Part shown: in pieces, positions 1 through 7,144 of the stretch
How positions within the stretch are numbered: the first letter of the stretch is position 1
How the letters are laid out: every line of letters starts with the position of its first letter
The notes under the pieces: model-generated
Seen by the model: only the letters and a program-made list of their open reading frames with translations
Told to the model about the DNA's origin: nothing
Database searches by the model: none
Program-made: the position numbers and the translations under genes
Assembly (NCBI GenBank): GCA_964631565.1
Contig: CAZVYJ010000065.1
Span: 1 to 14,385, forward strand
From: CAZVYJ01 sp964631565
GTDB taxonomy: Bacteria > Planctomycetota > Phycisphaerae > SM23-33
Direction of reading: 5' to 3'
Length of the DNA: 14,385 nucleotides

Positions 1-1136
1 CGCGTGCCGTCCGGCAGCGTGAAGAACTGCCCGGTTCGGCCGAGCACTTTTTTGATGATTCTGCCGGCGTGCCCGCAGTTCGGCGAAAGCTGCTCATTGG
101 GATCGTACAGAACCATGTCGCCGACCCGGTAGCGGATGAGCGGCCAGGCGTAGTTGTACAGGCCGGTGCAGACCACTTCGGCCTTGATAAGGTCGCCCTC
201 GCGGCCCTGATCGAGAAATTCGATAATGCCGTAGTCCATGTCGTAGTGCATGTGCCCACAGGCATACTCGGATATCGAGGCTACAAATTCACCCTGCCCG
301 TACATGTCCCAGACCTTCGTGTGCAGCACGCTTTCGATTGTTTCGCGATACTGCGGCTGGAGTTCCTCGGAAGTCGAGTACACGGCCTTCGGGAAGTTCG
401 AGAATTTTTCGCCCGTCCGCCTGATGTACTCGGCAATCAGGTAAATCGGGGCGGGATAGCCCTCCATATATGCGAGCGGCTTGCGATTCAGGTTTCGGAC
501 GTAATGAGCGAGATTTGCATCGCTCATGTGGAAGACCGAATACATGGTCTGGTTGGCGGCCCAGTTTCGCCGCCAGAACGGCGGACGGACCGCGCCGGGC
601 CTGACTATCTGCAGGCCGGTGAAAGATGCGTACGGGTCGCCGCGCTTGACGCCTGGCCGACGGCGGGCCCAGACAAATGCGTACTCGATCTGAAGCGCGT
701 CCGGGCCGGTGTAAAGCGTCATCGGCTGGCCGGTGCTGCCGCTGGTCGGATGCACCATGAGGCGCCGGATGTCGTAGGCGTCGGAAAGCATCGACGGGCC
801 TGCCTGGCGGATTTCGTCTTTCTCAAGCAGCGGGAGCTTGGGCAGGTCCTTAACGGACTTTATGTCATCTGGAGTCAGGCCGGCCTGTGCGAACCGCTCC
901 CTGTAAAACGGAACATGCTCGTAAGCGTGGCGGATGACGTCCCGGAGATGTTCGTCCTGGTAGGCTTCCAGTTCGGCGAGCGGGAGGCTCGCGCTATCCC
1001 GAAACCGCCTCTCCCACTCGCGGAACAGGCTGCCGTAACGGGCGCGTTTCTTCCGCCAGCCGAAAAAGGACGCGTAAACGTTCTGCAGGAAAACCGGGCT
1101 GCGGTCGTAGATTTTCCTGGTTAACGAGTTTTCCAT
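1..1136 (-). CDS. CapK/PaaK-family adenylate-forming enzyme (phenylacetate-CoA ligase-like), 3' end missing
   Basis: This frame stays open from an ATG at 1136 to the window edge, giving 378 residues without a stop. CapK-type proteins are usually about 430-460 residues, so the C-terminal lid is missing. Visible motifs are the adenylation P-loop TSGSTGQP (about 131-138), YGQGE (279-283), RYRVGD (335-340), and the Cys/His pairs YACGHMH (about 291-297) and NCGHAGRI (353-360) common in this family. Relatives activate a carboxylate as acyl-AMP, and some go on to a CoA thioester. CapK members in capsule loci are common but their substrates are mostly unknown. The start has AGGA at 1143-1146, 6 nt upstream. 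It follows the preceding deacetylase by 21 nt and is probably co-transcribed. I infer a cytoplasmic role in activating a carboxylate for polysaccharide decoration; the acceptor cannot be told from sequence. Confidence 0.88.
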   Translation of the reverse strand, partial: MENSLTRKIYDRSPVFLQNVYASFFGWRKKRARYGSLFREWERRFRDSASLPLAELEAYQDEHLRDVIRHAYEHVPFYRERFAQAGLTPDDIKSVKDLPKLPLLEKDEIRQAGPSMLSDAYDIRRLMVHPTSGSTGQPMTLYTGPDALQIEYAFVWARRRPGVKRGDPYASFTGLQIVRPGAVRPPFWRRNWAANQTMYSVFHMSDANLAHYVRNLNRKPLAYMEGYPAPIYLIAEYIRRTGEKFSNFPKAVYSTSEELQPQYRETIESVLHTKVWDMYGQGEFVASISEYACGHMHYDMDYGIIEFLDQGREGDLIKAEVVCTGLYNYAWPLIRYRVGDMVLYDPNEQLSPNCGHAGRIIKKVLGRTGQFFTLPDGT

Positions 1137-1157
1137 ACGACTTCCTGCTTATGCGGT

Positions 1158-2054
1158 TCAATGAACCTGTTTTGCGCCTGCATTCGCGGCATCGAGTTCG
1201 TGATAGTTCGCGCTCTCGATGCCCAGCTCCGCCGCCAGTCGGGAAAGCTCGGGGCTGCGGAACAGTTCCCATTCCTTCTCCCTGGAGTCGGTCAGGTGAG
1301 AATACTTCGCCAACTCCGCATCCGGATGTCCCGGGTGGCATTCGATAAAGTTTATACCATCGGGCAGCGTATGCAGAAGTATTTTCCAGCAATCCAGCTT
1401 ATACACGGCCTGGTTGCCCATTGTCTGCAGAACCAGTCGGCGGTCAGGCATGATGAATCCGGCCTTCCGGAGCTTTTTCATGCGGCGGCCGGCCATCGCG
1501 TGCGTCGCTATCTGTTTGGCGTGGTGGAGATAATATCCAGCTGTCTTAAGGCAACGCCGGCCCTGCGGAAACACCAGGTAATAATCGTGCGTGCGCGTCG
1601 CAAGAATTTTTTCTTCGCGGCAGACCTCCATCGCCGCCTCGAAGAAGCCCGGATACAGGTGCCTGCCCTGGTGGCTGTCCCAGTGCGTGATGCTGACGCC
1701 AAGTTCTCGCAGCCGGTTTATCTGGGCGCGCAGCTCTTTTTTCATTTCATCGTGATTGAGCAGGCGCTTTCTCGCCCGGCGTGGGAAATCGGACCCGTGA
1801 AATTCGCCATTGGCGCCAACCAGCGACGGAATTTCGCTCGCCGGCAGGACCGACGGCCCCACGCTCAGGTTCAGATGGATACCGATGCTGACGTGCGGAA
1901 AATTCTGCGCTATCAGGCTGACTTCTTTCACGGCCGGCCACGTGACGTTCACGCTCACGCTGCGGATGAAGCCCTGCTCCATGACCTCAAGGATGGCCTT
2001 GTTGTTGCCGAATGTGAATCCGTAGCCATCAGCGTTTACGATTATCTTTTTCAT
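1158..2054 (-). CDS. ChbG/HpnK (YdjC)-family carbohydrate deacetylase-like protein, second of a tandem pair
   Basis: The 298-residue protein has the ChbG/HpnK fold signature: NADGYGFT (8-15), SIGIHLNL with His60, THWDSHQGRH (123-132, with Asp126, His128 and His132) and CHPGHPD (239-245). Characterised relatives (E. coli ChbG, hopanoid HpnK) remove an N-acetyl group from a sugar using one metal ion. The family motif is normally NADD; here the second Asp, a metal ligand in ChbG by alignment (Asp11), is Gly. The other two expected metal histidines are present. The gene starts 3 nt after the stop of its upstream paralogue, with GGGAG at 2064-2068, so it is surely in the same transcript. The two proteins align along nearly their full length, with identical blocks such as SVSVNV and HWDSHQ, so they are duplicates that have diverged. 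It may deacetylate a lipid-linked sugar or the polymer, or it may have lost activity. Confidence 0.9.
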   Translation of the reverse strand: MKKIIVNADGYGFTFGNNKAILEVMEQGFIRSVSVNVTWPAVKEVSLIAQNFPHVSIGIHLNLSVGPSVLPASEIPSLVGANGEFHGSDFPRRARKRLLNHDEMKKELRAQINRLRELGVSITHWDSHQGRHLYPGFFEAAMEVCREEKILATRTHDYYLVFPQGRRCLKTAGYYLHHAKQIATHAMAGRRMKKLRKAGFIMPDRRLVLQTMGNQAVYKLDCWKILLHTLPDGINFIECHPGHPDAELAKYSHLTDSREKEWELFRSPELSRLAAELGIESANYHELDAANAGAKQVH

Positions 2055-2057
2055 GCA

Positions 2058-2924
2058 TCAAAGCTCCCGGAATGAAACCAGTTCGACGCCTCGTTTGCGG
2101 GCCTCGTCGGCCAGCGCCGGGTCGCTCAATATTTTCAGCTCTTCCAGTCTCTCGTTCACGTATGTCGCGTTGGCCGCCAGCGTCTCATCGGGATAGCCAG
2201 GATGGCAGTACACCTCAGAGATGCCTTCCGGCAGCCAGTCGAACAGGTCCAGCCAGAACCGGCGGTGGAATTTCCGCAGCGGGCTTATGATTCCGGGCGT
2301 AATGAGGCGATCGGCCGTCTTCATGCCCAGGCGATGCGCGCGTTGCATCACTCGGCGGCTGTAGAGGTACACCGCCGCCCTGTGCGGATGCAGAGGCATA
2401 TGCAGTGCAGCTTTGAGCCAGCGGCACTTGCCCGGCGCGAAGACGTAATGTTTGTGCGTTCGCATGCGATTGATGCCGTACTTCTTGGCGACTTCGATTG
2501 CAGCCCGGAAAAACGGCGGATACAAGTGCTGGTTCTGGTGGCTGTCCCAGTGCGAAATGCTCACGCCGGCGGCCTGCATCTTTTCGACCTGGGCGGAAAG
2601 TTCCCGAACCATCTGTTCATGCGGAATCTGCCCGCGGGCAGCCTTCTTGTGGAACTGCTTTCCGAGGAACTCGCCCTTCCCGTCCACGAGGTCCGGAACG
2701 TCGGTCGGGTCGCACACGCACGGGCCGACGGTCAGGTCCAGATGAATTCCGATGGATATGTCGGGATATTCCCTCGCCAGGCGCGGCGTTTCCTCGAAGG
2801 CCGGGAAGCCCACGTTCACGCTGACGCTTTTAATCGCGCCGGCTGCAAGGGATTCGAAAATGCCCTTGTTGTTCCCGTAGGTAAAACCGAAACCGTCAGC
2901 GTTGATTATGAGTTTTCTAGCCAT
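2058..2924 (-). CDS. ChbG/HpnK (YdjC)-family carbohydrate deacetylase-like protein, first of a tandem pair
   Basis: I take the ATG at 2924 (288 residues), because the family motif begins right after it (MARKLIINADGFGFT). An in-frame ATG at 2954 would add ten residues with no family match and has no clear ribosome-binding site. The chosen start overlaps the stop of the upstream glycosyltransferase by 8 nt (ATGGCTAG), suggesting translational coupling. Motifs: NADGFGFT (8-15), GIHLDL with His61, SHWDSHQNQH (124-133, with His129) and CHPGYPD (240-246). As in its neighbour, the usual second Asp of NADD is Gly at residue 11, while His61 and His129 match E. coli ChbG His61 and His125. There is no signal peptide, so it is probably cytoplasmic and acts on sugars before export. 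Its substrate, and whether it is catalytic, are open. Confidence 0.9.
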   Translation of the reverse strand: MARKLIINADGFGFTYGNNKGIFESLAAGAIKSVSVNVGFPAFEETPRLAREYPDISIGIHLDLTVGPCVCDPTDVPDLVDGKGEFLGKQFHKKAARGQIPHEQMVRELSAQVEKMQAAGVSISHWDSHQNQHLYPPFFRAAIEVAKKYGINRMRTHKHYVFAPGKCRWLKAALHMPLHPHRAAVYLYSRRVMQRAHRLGMKTADRLITPGIISPLRKFHRRFWLDLFDWLPEGISEVYCHPGYPDETLAANATYVNERLEELKILSDPALADEARKRGVELVSFREL

Positions 2925-4125
2925 TGCGTAACCGACCCGAGAGAATATCGTCATAGAGTTTCACAAGTTTCGCCGCTTCCGCTGTGCAGTTGAACCTTTC
3001 GTCGCTGAACCGCCGGGCCGTGCCGGCAAGCTGCTCCAGCGAGCCGGAGTCGGTAAGGCCGTTCATCGCGGAAACGTAAGCGTCTACATCGTCTTCGCAG
3101 AATTTCACCGAGGAGCAGTCCTCGACAAGCTCGACCAGCAGCGGGACCTTGGTGCTGACCGTCGGCAGGCCGCATGCCAGATACTCGAAAACCTTCAGCG
3201 GTATGGCGACCTCTATCTGCCGGCTGTCCAGCGGGTGGTAATTGACGCCGATTTTCGCCCGGCAGAGCCGCTTTGCGACGTCAATGTGCGGAATTTTGCC
3301 GAGACCGATTACCAGGCCGCGAAGCGATTGAGGCAGGTTCTCCTCCAGCCATGCCTGCATGTGAGGATGCAGCCCGATTAATTCCATTTTCCAGTCGGGA
3401 TGCCGCCCGAAAAATTCTTTCGCGACATTCACGAGAAATTCAATTCGTGATTTTCGCAGCGTGCCGAGGTGCACGACCACGTTTTCGCGCCGGCTGACCG
3501 ATTTCCAAGCCTCATCGCGCTCGCGGAGAAACGCCGAGGCCGGGTAGTTGATGAACGTCTCGGCCCTGGGAGCAAGGGCCTGGTATTTTTCCTTGAGCAG
3601 TCGCGTCGGTGTGACGACGGCATCGACGTGGCCGGCACAAAACGCATCTATGCCGGACATCATCGCCGCCAGCGGCCGCCTGAGCCATCGAGGCACCCAG
3701 TCTTTCAGGCCCATCAGCGAAACGTCTTCATGCGCATCGTAAACGACGCGCCGGCGGAGAAACCACTTTGTCATCAGCGCCGCCGGAAGCAGTTCGGGAT
3801 CGTGGAACTGTACGAGTTTCGCCCTGGAGTGCGACACGGCCGCCACCGCCCGCCACGAAGCTGAAAGAATCCGCCACAGGCGACTGCGAGGCTGGCGAAG
3901 AGGATACACCGGCACGCCCTCGACTACGTGCGGCGCCGCCGTCGGCCCGAATACTGCCGCCTCAACCCCGGCGGAGCGCAGGCCGGCTGCCTCGCGGAAA
4001 AGTATGCGGGCATCTTCGGCATTGTGTGCTGTTGTGACATGCACCACCTTGGCCGTTCGCGCCAGACGAGCAGCTTCGGCCGCATCGATACTTCCGTCTG
4101 ATTTAGCAGATTCCGGAATAGCCAT
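2917..4125 (-). CDS. GT4-type (GT-B fold) glycosyltransferase
   Basis: The 402-residue protein reads as a GT-B retaining glycosyltransferase. The N-terminal domain has KVVHVTTAHNAEDARI (26-41), FHDPELLPAA (107-116) and VVYDAHEDVS (127-136), all typical of the acceptor half of a GT4 subgroup. The C-terminal donor domain opens at VVHLGTLRKSR (217-227) and carries IPLKVFEYLACGLPTVS (308-324), whose Glu314 stands in the position of the nucleotide-sugar-binding glutamate. About 25 residues precede the first beta strand, longer than usual; no better start is evident. The ATG at 4125 has only a weak AAGAAG upstream. It heads the promoter-distal block after a 179-nt gap and overlaps the first ChbG gene. 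It should add one sugar to a lipid-linked repeat unit at the inner membrane; donor and linkage cannot be read from sequence. Confidence 0.9.
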   Translation of the reverse strand: MAIPESAKSDGSIDAAEAARLARTAKVVHVTTAHNAEDARILFREAAGLRSAGVEAAVFGPTAAPHVVEGVPVYPLRQPRSRLWRILSASWRAVAAVSHSRAKLVQFHDPELLPAALMTKWFLRRRVVYDAHEDVSLMGLKDWVPRWLRRPLAAMMSGIDAFCAGHVDAVVTPTRLLKEKYQALAPRAETFINYPASAFLRERDEAWKSVSRRENVVVHLGTLRKSRIEFLVNVAKEFFGRHPDWKMELIGLHPHMQAWLEENLPQSLRGLVIGLGKIPHIDVAKRLCRAKIGVNYHPLDSRQIEVAIPLKVFEYLACGLPTVSTKVPLLVELVEDCSSVKFCEDDVDAYVSAMNGLTDSGSLEQLAGTARRFSDERFNCTAEAAKLVKLYDDILSGRLRNG

Positions 4126-4304
4126 GTTTACTTCTTATCGGTTAAAGGAAGCGAGGCTCGGCAATTCTTCTCCAGAAGCCGTTTTTCAACCGGCTCATGT
4201 CGCGACATCCGACTCACAAGTGCGTTAATTACAAGATATTACATCTGAAGTGCCGCCGTTTCGCCAATTGTGAAGTCCGGTTCTAAAGCTCCGTGCAGCC
4301 GTCT
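4126..4304 (-). promoter_or_regulatory. non-coding gap with AT-rich core, possible internal promoter
   Basis: This is the longest gap between genes in the window, and it splits the cluster into two blocks. Most of it is GC-rich, but 4225-4248 is AT-rich and on the minus strand reads TAATAT (4236-4241) and TAATTA (4226-4231), both acceptable -10 boxes. No good -35 partner sits at 16-18 nt; the best is TTGGCG at 4262-4267, 20 nt from TAATAT. No convincing terminator is present: the AGCCG/CGGCT inverted repeat has a stem of only 5 bp. A promoter serving the glycosyltransferase, ChbG and CapK genes is possible but weakly supported. Confidence 0.22.
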
Positions 4305-5702
4305 TCAGGAATTGTCGCAAAAAGCCGACTCCAGATTATGAATAATTTCTCGCGGAGTTGCAACCCACGCATCGGTCTCGGTTTTGATGATGTCCAGAAC
4401 CGACTCGTACATCGCCAAAAACTGAGTCACGCCCGAGTCGCGCCAAGGATAAGGATGAAACAGAAGACAGGCGCAGCCGCCGACTGACGCCACCTGATTA
4501 AGCGCCAGCCTGGTCGAACTGACCATCTCGTCAAGAGACGACGAAGCGGCATCCATAACGTGCAGGTTTATTTCCCACAAATTAATCTCGCGCCGGTTTT
4601 CGTTATCGAACGGCCTGAACGGCCAGCATGTGCCGCTCCGGAATCCCCAGCCTTGCGCCCAGCCGAGCGTGGCGTCGTATTTCATGCCCGCCTGCTCATA
4701 CTGCCGCCATGACTGCGGTATCCGAAATCGCAGGAAATGGCTTCGGCCGCCGATGATTTCATCGTTTTTAAAAACCTGCCTGAGTGAATCGCGTTCCCTG
4801 ACGACTTCGTCATCTGTTTCGCAGGCCGTGTAGCCGGAATGCAGGCCGAGTTCCCAGCCTCTGTCTGCAAGATTCCGGAAGACCCCGGCAACGTCAGGCC
4901 TGCGGATATCGTACCGCCATGATCTGTAGCGGCAGCCTGCAGCTATTTCAGCGAAATGAGGCAACAGGTAAAAAGCCGAACGGAAACCCCGCGCGTCTTC
5001 GAGCGCGGCCATACGGTCAAATATCCAGTAAGGGCTGTGCCTGCCGCCAACGGCGAGACCCACCGCTTCCTTGAGCCGCCTGCATGTTCTGTGGAGTTGT
5101 CCCCGAGCGGTGCTCATGCCGGCCGCCAGAAGTTTTCTGCCGGCCCATCTGAACGATCGCCTGACGGCAGTATCAACATCGTGCGTCAGGCAGACAGCCA
5201 TCTTTTTGCCGTCCGGCCAGGGAGAAGTACGAACAACCCGCGTTCCAGTCGCACGCCCCACTGCCATCAGCGCGTCGCCTATTCGCTCGACCAGCAGGTC
5301 GGCTATCGGCAGATGCCTGAGTCCCAGCTTTTCTGCAAGGGCCTGCGAACGCGGGAAACGGCCGTGATCGTCAAAATGCGACGGATTCGTTTCTTCGCAG
5401 CGGGAAATGAACCAGCCGATCCAGCTTAAAATGTCAACATCGAATACGGCCTGTGACAAATCAGAGTTGAAAGCCGGCTTCCATTCGGCGCTTAGCGTTC
5501 TCTGCAGCCCTGCCGTATCTTCAAGAAAGTCCGGTTTGCGCGGTATGCGGACGAAGCCGCGTGAATTACCCGGTGAACTTTCTCCCCAGCAGACAGCCAG
5601 ACCGTCCGCCGACACCCTCAATACACGCATGATATGCCCCAGCAGCCAGGAATCATGCGGACTGCCGTTTCCCCCGGATATTGTCAGCGTGCCTGTTTTC
5701 AT
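4305..5702 (-). CDS. polysaccharide deacetylase-like protein (CE4/NodB-like) with long N-terminal region
   Basis: I take the ATG at 5702 (465 residues); a TTG at 5708 would add two residues. The C-terminal two thirds look like a NodB-homology domain: CLTHDVDT (171-178) supplies the Asp pair of the CE4 first motif, GWELGLHSGY (282-291) gives His288, RSHFLRF (320-326) and YDATLGW (342-348) follow, and CLLFHPYPW (412-420) forms the last motif. CE4 enzymes remove N- or O-acetyl groups from glycans using a metal bound by Asp-His-His. Here the two histidines are not in the usual HxxxH spacing, as in a divergent subgroup often seen in surface-polysaccharide loci. The first 165 or so residues match no family I can name with confidence. 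No signal peptide is visible, so it is probably cytoplasmic. It starts 18 nt after the polymerase stop and has no clear Shine-Dalgarno. Substrate unknown. Confidence 0.85.
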   Translation of the reverse strand: MKTGTLTISGGNGSPHDSWLLGHIMRVLRVSADGLAVCWGESSPGNSRGFVRIPRKPDFLEDTAGLQRTLSAEWKPAFNSDLSQAVFDVDILSWIGWFISRCEETNPSHFDDHGRFPRSQALAEKLGLRHLPIADLLVERIGDALMAVGRATGTRVVRTSPWPDGKKMAVCLTHDVDTAVRRSFRWAGRKLLAAGMSTARGQLHRTCRRLKEAVGLAVGGRHSPYWIFDRMAALEDARGFRSAFYLLPHFAEIAAGCRYRSWRYDIRRPDVAGVFRNLADRGWELGLHSGYTACETDDEVVRERDSLRQVFKNDEIIGGRSHFLRFRIPQSWRQYEQAGMKYDATLGWAQGWGFRSGTCWPFRPFDNENRREINLWEINLHVMDAASSSLDEMVSSTRLALNQVASVGGCACLLFHPYPWRDSGVTQFLAMYESVLDIIKTETDAWVATPREIIHNLESAFCDNS

Positions 5703-5720
5703 AATCAATGGCGTAACCGG

Positions 5721-7046
5721 CTATCGTTTATTTGCGTACAGGACCTGTATGCTTTCCGGTTCTTCCAGTTCTTCCATTTCCTCCGGTCCAACCCATATGG
5801 GGGCAAGCTTATGCCCCATCAGTATCCCCATCAGCAGCCAGAAATCGGCCGACGCCAGTTCGCCGGCGACATGCCTTTCGACAAATTCATAGGTCAGCCA
5901 TATGCACAACGGGGCGGCGAACAACTGGGCGGCCGTGCCCTTGCGGAACGCGTGCCTTGCCCATCGGATTAAAGTCGGAATGAAAGCCATGAGGAACAGG
6001 AACAGACCTATTAAACCCAGTTCAACCATTACCTGGGTCGTAATCTGGTGGCTGTAATCGATGCCGATTATGTTCTTGACGCCTACAGTCCGGCCCAGCA
6101 TAGGCGCCACGCCGAGGATGTTAAATGACCACAGGAACAGCCTGGCACGGGTTTCCGTGCCGCCGCTTCCAAAAAACCTCCCGAACAGACGCGTCTTCAT
6201 GTCTTCGGTAAGCAGCCCCCACCCCAGAAAAATAATGAAACTGAAAGCGCCCAGTCCTATGGCGATTCGGATTGCGTTTTTCCCGCCCGACAGCACCAGG
6301 GTCGCGATCAGAACGAGAAACAGCGCCGCCATCGGTCCACGGCTGGAAGTGATAAGGTCCACCAGCCAGATCAAGGCTACGCAGCAACCTATGACGACTC
6401 TGCGGATTGTGCTTTTTTTCTGCTCATCGGCCAAATGCAGGTAGGCCAACAGGCAGGCGCCTCCAATGGAGCCGTAAATCGCGACGTTCAATCCCGTGGC
6501 GCGTTCCGAAGGCGAATAGTGAGTACTTTCGAAGGCTTCGAGGCCCATAATGAAGCTGATGAAAATGAACGCCGCCAGCAGCAAGCCCAGAATACCCATT
6601 CCCAGCAGGGCTCGCCGCAAGCGGAGAATCGTAAGCGGCATGAACATGCCGAGAATGAAAGCCATTCCCCACCGAGTCGCCATGTAAGCCCATTTATAGT
6701 ATTCATACTTGTCGGTGATGGAAATCGTTTGAACTTCAAAAAAGTGCTTTGATTCCCATATCACAAACAGCAACAGTATCAGAATGACCGGAAAATTTAT
6801 TCGCCGCGGCAGGATCAGGCCTTCCTCTTTATTCCCGCCCAGCCACCACCACAGCATACACGGCACAAAGAATAACGGCCTCATGAGTCCTGTGAGCACG
6901 GTGCTCCATTGCACATGCAGAAAGTCCACAAGGATGAACGCGAGCTGTTCGCTCATTAAAAATAGCGCCATCAATCCTTCTGCACGGAAAAAGCTAAGGA
7001 AAACGATCAGCAGAATAATCGCAGCAATTATGATTACTACATGCAT
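5721..7046 (-). CDS. Wzy/O-antigen ligase (WaaL)-like polytopic membrane protein
   Basis: This 441-residue protein has roughly ten or more hydrophobic segments spread over its length. Two features place it in the O-antigen ligase/polymerase superfamily: SSRGPMAALFL (234-244), the arginine-containing motif of the Wzy_C region, and YSHQITTQVMVELGLIGLF (331-349), the His-then-ELGL segment that ends the large periplasmic loop. Members polymerise lipid-linked repeat units or ligate a finished glycan to an acceptor in the periplasm; Wzy and WaaL roles cannot be separated on sequence alone. With a Wzx-like flippase two genes upstream, a polymerase role is the simpler reading. The C-terminus ends in an acidic tail (EEMEELEEPE, about 422-431) expected in the cytoplasm or periplasm after the last helix. 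The ATG has GGAG at 7056-7059. A 98-nt gap separates it from the upstream AsnB-like gene. Confidence 0.88.
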   Translation of the reverse strand: MHVVIIIAAIILLIVFLSFFRAEGLMALFLMSEQLAFILVDFLHVQWSTVLTGLMRPLFFVPCMLWWWLGGNKEEGLILPRRINFPVILILLLFVIWESKHFFEVQTISITDKYEYYKWAYMATRWGMAFILGMFMPLTILRLRRALLGMGILGLLLAAFIFISFIMGLEAFESTHYSPSERATGLNVAIYGSIGGACLLAYLHLADEQKKSTIRRVVIGCCVALIWLVDLITSSRGPMAALFLVLIATLVLSGGKNAIRIAIGLGAFSFIIFLGWGLLTEDMKTRLFGRFFGSGGTETRARLFLWSFNILGVAPMLGRTVGVKNIIGIDYSHQITTQVMVELGLIGLFLFLMAFIPTLIRWARHAFRKGTAAQLFAAPLCIWLTYEFVERHVAGELASADFWLLMGILMGHKLAPIWVGPEEMEELEEPESIQVLYANKR

Positions 7047-7144
7047 TATCTCGTTCTCCGTCAGTCAGCATGCATTCCGAACTTCATTACAGGTCATATC
7101 AGAATTCGGGGTCGTCCAAATGTTTTACCGCCTATGCGATAAAA

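Noticed and set aside
69..1124. Long open frame of 351 residues on the plus strand
   Set aside because: It is antisense to the CapK-like gene, whose translation carries clear family motifs. The plus-strand product looks like nothing known and is rich in Arg, Val and Ala as expected of a shadow frame.
1161..2075. 304-residue open frame on the plus strand
   Set aside because: Shadow of the ChbG/HpnK gene on the other strand; no recognisable motifs.
2926..2934. Shared 9-mer CGGTTACGC (minus strand) just before the starts of two deacetylase genes, also at 5711-5719
   Set aside because: One copy lies inside the glycosyltransferase coding sequence and encodes its last residues; a 9-base match twice in the window is not enough to claim a regulatory site.
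2952..2954. Upstream ATG for the first ChbG-like gene
   Set aside because: It adds ten residues absent from the family, lies inside the glycosyltransferase gene and has no clear ribosome-binding site.
4178..4196. Possible terminator: short inverted repeat AGCCG/CGGCT with an A/T-rich loop
   Set aside because: The stem is only 5 bp and no T-run follows on the minus strand, so it would not terminate transcription.
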